From positions 1-27,122 of the IMG/VR virus record IMGVR_UViG_3300046791_000600: a DNA stretch of 27,122 nucleotides; one strand, 5' to 3'. Made by a program: the position numbers and the translations under genes. The notes below the pieces were generated by a model, which saw nothing but the letters and a program-made list of their open reading frames with translations, had not been told where the DNA came from and did no database searches. This DNA comes from a virus. Shown here piece by piece: positions 12,711-19,700 of this stretch; position 1 is the stretch's first letter; every line of letters starts with the position of its first letter.

Positions 12711-14525
12711 GTGGCGGTCTTCGATCTCATCGAAGCGCAGTACGGGCGCACGGGTGGGTCGAATCCGCACACGCTGACCTTCACGGCGACGATCCCGACC
12801 GGCAGCCTGGTGCTGGCCTGGGCGCGCAACAACAACCTCGACGCCGGCCGCTCGATCACCGACAACAAGGGCAACACCTACACCCGCGTCGCCGACGGCG
12901 ACAGCTTCTGGGGCGACTGGTACTACGCCGTGAACGTCACCGGCGGCGCCAGCTTCGCGGTCAGCCACAACAACTCGGTCTCCTCGGCGGCGGCGCTGAT
13001 CATCCTCGCCTTCGTCGGCGACGCCAACGTCGTCCTCGACAACTGGTGCACCCTCCAGTACAACGGCGGCGGCGTCGCCACCTACGACTTCGGCGACTGT
13101 GCGACCTCCGTGACCGGCGCCCTCCTGGTGGGCAGTCTGGCCGGGCATCTGGCGGGGCTGCTCGGCTTCCACGACACGACCGGGTTCACCACCGCGACCG
13201 TCAACAGCACCGGCGACTACGTCGACGACGTCGCCTCGCAGTACAAGCTCGCCGGGGCGGCGGGGAACTACCGCGAGACCGGCACCACCGGGAGCGCCGG
13301 GCAGACGCTCGGCCAGGTGATCGCCTTCAAGGGCGCCCTGCCGGCCGGCACCGTCGCGCCGGGTACGGGGACGATCACGTTCGCGGGCCAGGTCACGACG
13401 CTCGTCCGCAGCGCGTTCAACGCGCAGCGCTACATGACGCCGTTCGTCGTCCGTCCGAGTGGGCTCGGGTCCGTCGACTTCGTGACCCTGGTCGATCGGA
13501 CGCTCCCGCGCTTCAAGTCGGTCGCCAACAGCGGCCACGTCGCGAGCGCGCAGGGCTACGACCTGATCCCCTACGCCGATGCGGGCTGTACCCAGCCGCT
13601 CGACTACGAGCGGGAGTTCTACGATCCGACGACCGGGCAGGTGGTCGACTGGGTGCGCGTGCCGGAGCTGCTGACCGGCACCACGATCTACTACGGCTAC
13701 GGCGACCCCTCGATCACCACCGACCGGACCACGCCCGCCGCCGTGTGGATCAATCACCACCTGGCGGTGTATCACCTGGGCGCGAGCGGGGGCACGCTCG
13801 TCACCACCGACTCCACCGCGCACGGCTATCACGCCACCAACAGCGGCGTGACCGCCACGGCGGGCCGGTTCGGCGGCGGCGGCGCGCTGTTCGATGCGGC
13901 CAGCGACAAGATCTACTCTGGGGCGACGGTGAGTGACTTCAGCACCAACGCGAACTGGGGGATGAGCTGCTGGTTCAAGCCGACCTTCGCCTCGACCGAC
14001 ACCAACCTGTGGTCGATCTTCGGGTCGTGGAACCTCTCCACCAACGACCCGCGCGCGCAGATGCTCTACCGCAACGACATCGGGCTCTACACCGAGATCG
14101 TCAACAGCGGGACGTCGCGGGCGCATCAGCTGTTTCCCACCTTCTCCGCCAATACGTGGCACTACATCGTGCTCTCCCACCCCGGCGCCGGCACGCCGTC
14201 GATCTGGTTCGACGGGACGGCGCTGACCCGGGTGGACTCGGGCTCCGGCACGGCGTCGGTGGTGAACCAGCCGTTCGTCATGGGCGAACGCCTGGTGGCC
14301 CCCGCCTGCGGGTTCAGCGGCGTACTCGACGAGGTGCGCTACTACGACTTCTTCACCGACAGCTTCCAGGTCGGCGCCGACTACGTGTGCCAGGGCGACC
14401 AGGCGACCTGGTGGGGCGCGACCGAGAACGAAGTGCCACTCGGCGGGATCGTCCCCGGCGACCTCCTCTTCGCCGGTGGCGCGGCCTCCCTCGGCTTCCG
14501 CATCAACATGCCGGACGAACCATGA
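12711..14525 (+). CDS. Fibre/adhesin: beta domain, DUF2341-like and LamG/ConA-like domains
   Basis: 604 residues, GTG start. Order: residues 1-205 form a beta-sandwich with a D-N-K-G-N-x-Y motif (SITDNKGNTYTRVADG), as in many phage receptor-binding proteins. A short repeat-like unit APGTGTITFAGQVTTL (~217-232) follows. Residues ~240-340 match the DUF2341 pattern (SAQGYDLIPYADAGCTQPLD, WVRVPELL, then IYYGYGDPS). Residues ~345-560 form a LamG/concanavalin-like domain with GMSCWFKPTF, NTWHYIVLSHPG and a closing FSGVLDEVRYYDFF. The end (GGIVPGDLLFAGGAASLGFR) resembles another shaft repeat unit as in the giant fibre. It probably binds glycans on the host surface. Its stop overlaps the start of the methyltransferase (ATGA), an unusual coupling of fibre and enzyme. 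Confidence 0.75.
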   Translation: MAVFDLIEAQYGRTGGSNPHTLTFTATIPTGSLVLAWARNNNLDAGRSITDNKGNTYTRVADGDSFWGDWYYAVNVTGGASFAVSHNNSVSSAAALIILAFVGDANVVLDNWCTLQYNGGGVATYDFGDCATSVTGALLVGSLAGHLAGLLGFHDTTGFTTATVNSTGDYVDDVASQYKLAGAAGNYRETGTTGSAGQTLGQVIAFKGALPAGTVAPGTGTITFAGQVTTLVRSAFNAQRYMTPFVVRPSGLGSVDFVTLVDRTLPRFKSVANSGHVASAQGYDLIPYADAGCTQPLDYEREFYDPTTGQVVDWVRVPELLTGTTIYYGYGDPSITTDRTTPAAVWINHHLAVYHLGASGGTLVTTDSTAHGYHATNSGVTATAGRFGGGGALFDAASDKIYSGATVSDFSTNANWGMSCWFKPTFASTDTNLWSIFGSWNLSTNDPRAQMLYRNDIGLYTEIVNSGTSRAHQLFPTFSANTWHYIVLSHPGAGTPSIWFDGTALTRVDSGSGTASVVNQPFVMGERLVAPACGFSGVLDEVRYYDFFTDSFQVGADYVCQGDQATWWGATENEVPLGGIVPGDLLFAGGAASLGFRINMPDEP

Positions 14526-15085
14526 CCGCCATCACCGACGCGGAACGGCGCACCTACGACGCGATCTGGCAGCACGACGCCTACGCCGCCCACGCGCCCG
14601 GCGAGCACTACGTCGACGTCTTCCTGGCGATGAGCGGCGCCGAGCCCGGGCAGCGCATCACCGATGTCGGCTGCGGCAGCGGCAAGGGCGGTGTGGCGCT
14701 CGCCGCGCGCGGCTTCGACGTCCAGCTCTGTGACCTCACCCACGCCGGCCTGGTCCCCGCGGCGCGGGCGCTGCCGTTCACCGAGACGGTCCTCTGGCGC
14801 GGGCCGATCCCGTGGGCCGACTGGTATTACTGCTGCGACGTGCTCGAACACCTGCCGCTGCCGTTCACGATGCTGGTGGTCAGCCGGCTGATCGCGCGCG
14901 GCCTCGGCGCCTTCTTCTCGATCGCGCTGATCCCCGACACCTTCGGCGCGCTGGTCGGCACGCCGCTCCACCAGTCGATCCAGAGCTTCACCGCCTGGCG
15001 CGACCAGCTCGCGGAGATCGGCGAGGTGGTCGAGTGCCGCGACCTCGGCGACACCGGCCTCTATGTCGTGCGGAGTGACCGATGA
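14522..15085 (+). CDS. Class I SAM-dependent methyltransferase
   Basis: 187 residues from the ATG at 14522, overlapping the fibre gene's stop. Methyl transfer from S-adenosylmethionine is indicated by motif I ITDVGCGSG (residues 46-54), an acidic residue at the end of the next strand (CDLT, D71), and motif IV CCDVLEHLP (104-112). The C-terminal strands end GDTGLYVVRSDR. An N-terminal helix with YDAIWQHDAY probably caps the active site. The substrate cannot be read from sequence: the protein lacks a target-recognition domain and the DPPY/NPPY or PC motifs of DNA methyltransferases, so a small molecule, sugar or protein target is more likely than DNA. It is coupled to the DUF115-like gene downstream (ATGA overlap). 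Confidence 0.8.
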   Translation: MTAITDAERRTYDAIWQHDAYAAHAPGEHYVDVFLAMSGAEPGQRITDVGCGSGKGGVALAARGFDVQLCDLTHAGLVPAARALPFTETVLWRGPIPWADWYYCCDVLEHLPLPFTMLVVSRLIARGLGAFFSIALIPDTFGALVGTPLHQSIQSFTAWRDQLAEIGEVVECRDLGDTGLYVVRSDR

Positions 15086-15957
15086 TCGATCCCGCGCTCC
15101 AAGTCCTCGACGGCATCGAACTGGTCGGCGGCGCGGTCAACACGCCCGACGACGTGCTGCTCGCCAACATCACCGCGAACATCCGCCGCGGCCACCCGCA
15201 GATCAAGGAGCAGCTCGGGCTGCAGCGCGACGCGATCGCGCTCGTCTGCGGCGGGCCGTCGCTCGCGGCGACGCTCCCCGAGCTGTACGCGCTCGCTGCC
15301 GACGGCGTCAAGATCGTCACCGTCAACGGCGCCTACCAGTGGTGCATCGCGCACCACCTGATCCCGTCGATGCAGATCGTGATGGACGCGCGCGCCGGCA
15401 ACGCCCGCTTCCTCGATCCGCCGCTCCCCCGCTGTCACTACCTGCTCGCCTCGCAGTGTGACCCGGTCCTCTTCGACGCGGTCGCCACCCGCCCGCACGT
15501 CTGGATCTACCACGTCGGGATCAACGACGACACGCCGACGACCAAGGCGGTGCTCGACGGCTACTACCTCGGACACTGGCACAACGTCGGCGGCGGCACC
15601 ACCGTCGGCACCCGCGCGCTGGTCCTCCTGCGCACGCTCGGCTTCGTGCGCTTCGATCTGTTCGGCATGGACTCGTGCTGGCAGGACGACGTGCACCACG
15701 CCTACGCGCAGCCGGAGAACGATCACGACCAGCGGCTGCGCATCACGGCGGCGCCAGCCGGGCATCCCGAGCTCGCGCGCGTCTTCTGGTGCGCGCCGTG
15801 GCACCTGCAGCAGCTGCAGGACTTCCTCCAGCTGGTACGCCTGCACGGCGACGCGTTCGTCCTCACCGTGCACGGCGACGGGCTGCTCGCCTACGCGCTC
15901 ACCAGTTCGGCTGACGTGCAACTTCTCGATGATCAAGGAGCGATAACTTATGGCTAG
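15082..15957 (+). CDS. DUF115/MptE-like protein
   Basis: 291 residues, ATG overlapping the methyltransferase stop. Features of the DUF115/6-hydroxymethylpterin-pyrophosphokinase MptE-like family, also found in the Maf flagellin-glycosylation factors: a Rossmann-like start ALVCGGPSLAATLPEL (residues 53-68), then VKIVTVNGAYQWCI, and SMQIVMDAR with a short acidic motif. A glycine loop GGGTTVGTRALVLL (about 170-183) leads into FDLFGMDSCW (about 192-201). Family members act in sugar or nucleotide-sugar transfer or in pterin pyrophosphoryl transfer; many uncharacterised copies exist in phages. With the methyltransferase upstream it may modify a glycan, either on the fibre or on the host surface; this is inference. 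The C-terminal eight bases overlap the next gene. Confidence 0.75.
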   Translation: MIDPALQVLDGIELVGGAVNTPDDVLLANITANIRRGHPQIKEQLGLQRDAIALVCGGPSLAATLPELYALAADGVKIVTVNGAYQWCIAHHLIPSMQIVMDARAGNARFLDPPLPRCHYLLASQCDPVLFDAVATRPHVWIYHVGINDDTPTTKAVLDGYYLGHWHNVGGGTTVGTRALVLLRTLGFVRFDLFGMDSCWQDDVHHAYAQPENDHDQRLRITAAPAGHPELARVFWCAPWHLQQLQDFLQLVRLHGDAFVLTVHGDGLLAYALTSSADVQLLDDQGAITYG

Positions 15958-16396
15958 TGCGTGGTCGGTCTACAACCTGGCGAAGAAGAAGATCGGCAAC
16001 GGCTCGATCAACCTCGCCGCCACCGTCTACCGGATGACGCTGCACACCAGCGCGTCCAACGCCAACACCGCGACCCTCGGCACCTACGTGTCGCTGACCA
16101 ACGAAGTGACCGAGAACTTCGGCTACTCGTCCTCGGGCAAGGCGATGACCTCCGAGGTCTGGACGACCGGCGCCTCCGCCGGCCAGTACAAGTGGGACAT
16201 GGATGACGTGTTCTGGTCGGCCAACGCCGGCACGATCGCGAACATCAAGATCGCGGTGCTGTGGCTGTCGGGCACCTCGGCGAACGGCCGGCACCTGGTC
16301 TGCCGCTCGCTGCTCTCGACCTCGCAGTTCTCGCTCTCGGCCGGCAACCGCCTCACCATCCAGATGAACGCGGCGGGTGTGCTGACGCTGACCTAG
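15950..16396 (+). CDS. Virion structural protein, unknown (148 aa)
   Basis: 148 residues, ATG with AAGGAG nine bases upstream; it overlaps the previous gene by eight bases. Pattern: SVYNLAKKKIGNGSINLAAT, then VYRMTLHTSASN, a Gly-Tyr turn (NFGYSSSGKAMTSEVW) and WDMDDVFWSANAGTIANIKI, finishing with RHLVCRSLL and a hydrophobic strand. This order (short helix, N-G-S-I-(N/D)-L, L-x-x-S, G-Y-x-x-x-G, D-D-x-x-W) is one I associate with small beta-rich proteins in phage fibre regions. It has no enzymatic motif. A fibre-attachment or tip protein is plausible. Confidence 0.65.
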   Translation: MASAWSVYNLAKKKIGNGSINLAATVYRMTLHTSASNANTATLGTYVSLTNEVTENFGYSSSGKAMTSEVWTTGASAGQYKWDMDDVFWSANAGTIANIKIAVLWLSGTSANGRHLVCRSLLSTSQFSLSAGNRLTIQMNAAGVLTLT

Positions 16397-16398
16397 TG

Positions 16399-16776
16399 AT
16401 GGCGCCGGAGAAGTTCGTGCTGCGGCTGGTCGACGCGGCCGGCGACCTGCTCGCCTGGGCGACGGTCTACGCCCAGCCGTCGCCGCAGGACCGTGCCGCG
16501 TCGTGTCCGTTCTGGCCGGTCGACGGCCGCACCACGCCGCTCGTGATCGAACGCGAGGGCGTCACCGACGCGATCACCGTGCACTGGTGCGCGCTCGATG
16601 TCGCGCGCCAGTCGGCGGTCGACGCGGTCGGGGTCGCCGCCGGGCAGGTGTTCGCCTTCACCTGGATCGAGCCGGTGTGGCTGGTGTCCGGGATGCGCGG
16701 CGTGCCGCTGCCGGCGGTGACCGAGCGGGCGTCGGTCGTCGCCAGCGCGCCCACCGGCACGATCGCGGGGGCCTAG
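16399..16776 (+). CDS. Small protein in the same frame as the giant fibre (125 aa)
   Basis: 125 residues from the ATG at 16399, two bases after the previous TAG; a GTG at 16396 is an alternative. Beta-rich and not recognised: VLRLVDAAGDLLAWATVYAQ, then VIEREGVTDAITVHWCALDV, then QVFAFTWIEPVWLVSG. Its TAG (16774-16776) is followed after twelve bases by the giant fibre's ATG in the same frame with no other stop. It could be the fibre's N-terminal attachment domain made as a separate protein, or joined to it by readthrough. No Shine-Dalgarno is clear for either start, so coupling or reinitiation is likely. Confidence 0.55.
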   Translation: MAPEKFVLRLVDAAGDLLAWATVYAQPSPQDRAASCPFWPVDGRTTPLVIEREGVTDAITVHWCALDVARQSAVDAVGVAAGQVFAFTWIEPVWLVSGMRGVPLPAVTERASVVASAPTGTIAGA

Positions 16777-16788
16777 CCCCGGGCCCCC
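16767..16788 (+). promoter_or_regulatory. All-GC inverted repeat directly before the giant fibre start
   Basis: GGGGGCC at 16767-16773 pairs with GGCCCCC at 16782-16788, with eight bases (TAGCCCCG) between. The loop starts with the stop codon of the previous gene, and the right arm ends at the base before the ATG. No Shine-Dalgarno is present. The stem could hold back initiation or affect termination at the TAG. Confidence 0.4.
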
Positions 16789-19700
16789 ATGGCCTCCCAA
16801 GTCTTCACGACCCTCGGCGCCCAGACCTGGACCTGGCCTGCGGGCGTGACCAGTGTGGTGGCCGAGTGCTTGGGCGGGGGTGGTAGTTCCGGAGACGCGA
16901 CCGGCAACCCGTGTACGAGTGGTGGGGGGAAGGGCGGTTCGTACGCGAGAACCACCATCACCAAAGGCGCGGAAGCCTCGCTGGACATTGTCGTCGCGGA
17001 TAAAGGGGCGTCGTCCTACGTCTCCCAGGGCGGGACGATGCGCGCGCTCGGGGTTGGGGGCACCAACTCGTCCACCAACGTGACGGCGAGTAGCAATGGG
17101 GCGGGGGCCACCGCGCAGAACGGGACACCCGTCGGCACGACGCTGTTCACGGGTGGCAACGGCGGCACCGGCAACTTCACCTCCGGTGTCGCCGGTTCTG
17201 GGGCTGGCGGCGGCGCGGCGGGCCCGACCGGCAACGGTGGCAATGCCTCCGTCAACGTCGCCGGGATCGTCGGCACGGGCGTCTGGGCCAACGGCGTGAC
17301 CTACCAGAAAGCCGGGTCCGCCGGGGTCGGCAACTCCACTGACGGCATCGCCGGGGTGGCCTACGGCGGCGCGGCGTCGGGAGCGAAAAAGAACTCGGGG
17401 GCGAACAAGCTCGGGGCGGCGGGCGCGCAGGGCATCGTCGTCCTGACCTGGCCCGACTCGATCCTGATCGCGCCGCCCGCGGGCACGTTCGGCCTGGTCG
17501 GCACGATCGCCACCGCGCTGATCCTGCTCGGGCCGATCCCCGCTGGCTCGCTCAGCCTCGGCGGTCCCCCGCCGACCCTCGCGATCATCCAGGGGCCGCG
17601 CATCGACGTCCCGTCCGGGTCGCTGGTTTTCAAGGGCCCGGCGCGTCCGGCCGCGGGTGGGTTCACCGTCACCCCCGGGGTCGGGGCGCTCACGCTCAGC
17701 GGGCTCGCGCCCACCGTCCCGACGCCGCTCCTCAGCACACCCGGCGTGGGGGCGCTCACCCTCACCGGCCAGCCGCCCAGCCGCCCGATCACCAGCGGCC
17801 TGGTCATCCCGGCCGGGGCGCTCACGCTCACCGGCCAGCCGCCGACCGCCGCCCTCGACACTCGGCTCGCCGTCCCGACCGGCACGCTCGTCCTCAGCGG
17901 GCTGGCGCCGAGCCTCGCCCTCGACACCCGCCTCGCCGTCCCCGCCGGCGCGCTGGTCCTCGCCGGCCCGGTCCCGACCGTCGCGCAGGCGCTCCGGTTC
18001 ACCGTCACGCCCGGGGTCGGCGCGCTCACCCTGACCGGCCTCGCGCCGTCGCTCGCGCTCGACACCCGGGTGGCCGTCCCGACGGGCCTGCTGACCCTCA
18101 GCGGCCTCGCGCCGTCGCTCAGCCGCCTCACCCCCGTCCCGACCGGCGCGCTCGTCCTGGCGGGCCTGCCGCCCGGCCAGGCGGGCCTGGTCAACGTCCC
18201 GGTCCCCGCCGGCGCGCTCCTGCTGCAGGGGCTGGCCCCGACGCTCTCCGCGCCGGTCCTCGTCGCCGTCCCGTCCGGCACGCTCCAGCTCACCGGCCTC
18301 GCCCCGACCGTCGGGCTGGCGGTGTCGCCGCTCGTGCCCGCCGGCGCGCTCACGCTCACCGGCCTCGCGCCGCTCGTCACCGCCACCGCTGGGGCGATCA
18401 CCCCCAGCGGCGCGCTCGTCCTGACCGGCTACGCGCCGACGCTCAGCCAGCCGCTCCTCACCGCCGTGCCCGCGGGCACCCTCGTCCTCCAGGGCCAGTC
18501 GCCAACCCTCGCCCGGATGGTGACGATCGTCACCCCCGCCGGGACGCTGACCCTCACCGGTCGCGCGCCCAGCCTCGCCTGGACGGTCACCCCACCCACC
18601 GGGACGCTCGTCCTGGCCGGCGCGCCGCCGACGCTCGCCTTCGTCACCCGGGTCGCGGTCCCCGCCGGCACGCTCACCCTCACCGGCTACGCCCCGGCGC
18701 TCACCGCCCGGGTCGGCCAGGTGCTCCCGACCGGCGCGCTCGTGCTCACGGGCTATGCGCCGGCCGTCGCGCGCACCGCCCGCCTGACCGTCCCCGCCGG
18801 GACGCTCACCCTGACCGGGCGCGTCCCCGCGCGTGCGGTCTGGTCGCGGGTCGTGCCACCGACCGGGGTGCTCCTCCTCCAGGGCTACGCGCCCAAGGTG
18901 ATCACGCCGCCGGCGCACCTGCCGGTCTGCATCGTCGACTTCCCGATCGACGACGGGACGTGCGCGCCGCCCAAGCCGGTCGTCCCGCCGGTCGTCGTCC
19001 GCGCCGTCGCGGCGCCCCGGACGCCCGCCCCCGTCGTCCTCTTGGTTGGCGCCGAGACCGCCGTCCTCGACGAGAGCAGCTACGCCCGATCGCTCACTCT
19101 GGTCGGCAACGCCGCGCGCACGACCGCGCAGGCCAAGTTCGGCACCGCGTCGATCACCTTCGACGGCAGCGGTGACCGGGTGACGACGGGAGATGCGGCT
19201 GAACTGAACTTTGGTGCTGGAGACTTCACCGTTGAGGGCTGGTTCCGGCTGACCGGAAAAGCCGACAGTCAAGCCCTGATGGGACAGTGGGACAACGCGG
19301 GATTTTTGTCCAACTGTTCCTGGTATTTGTACGTTGTCGGCGGTTCCCTGATGTTGCGGCTGGCCGTCGGCGGCACGTTCGATACCGGAAACGCGTGGTC
19401 GCCGACGTTGGGGCAGTGGTACCACGTAGCCGCTGACCGTCAGGGAACCACGATCCGCGTCTACGTGAACGGGGCGGTCCTGGCTACGAGTCTGTTCTTT
19501 TCTTCCACCGTGACAGATTCAACCGCAGCGTTAGTGCTCGGGGCCATCGGTGATACAGCCGGCTTTCCTTCCTTCGACTTCAACGGCCAGATGGACGAGG
19601 TCCGCATCACGGTCGGCCTGGCGCAGTATGCCGGCGCGTTCACGCCGCCCACCGCGCCCTTCCCGCGCGACCCTGTCGGCGTCCTCGCCAGTGTCGCCCC

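Noticed and set aside
17470-18910. CRISPR-like array
   Set aside because: The 66-bp units are degenerate, in frame and protein-coding, with no constant palindromic repeat or unique spacers.
16393-19425. A 1010-residue open frame on the minus strand
   Set aside because: It is antisense to the shaft repeats and Gly-rich domain. Its Arg/Gly/Asp/Glu-rich, structureless product is what very high-GC antisense gives, and the plus strand carries recognisable domains here.
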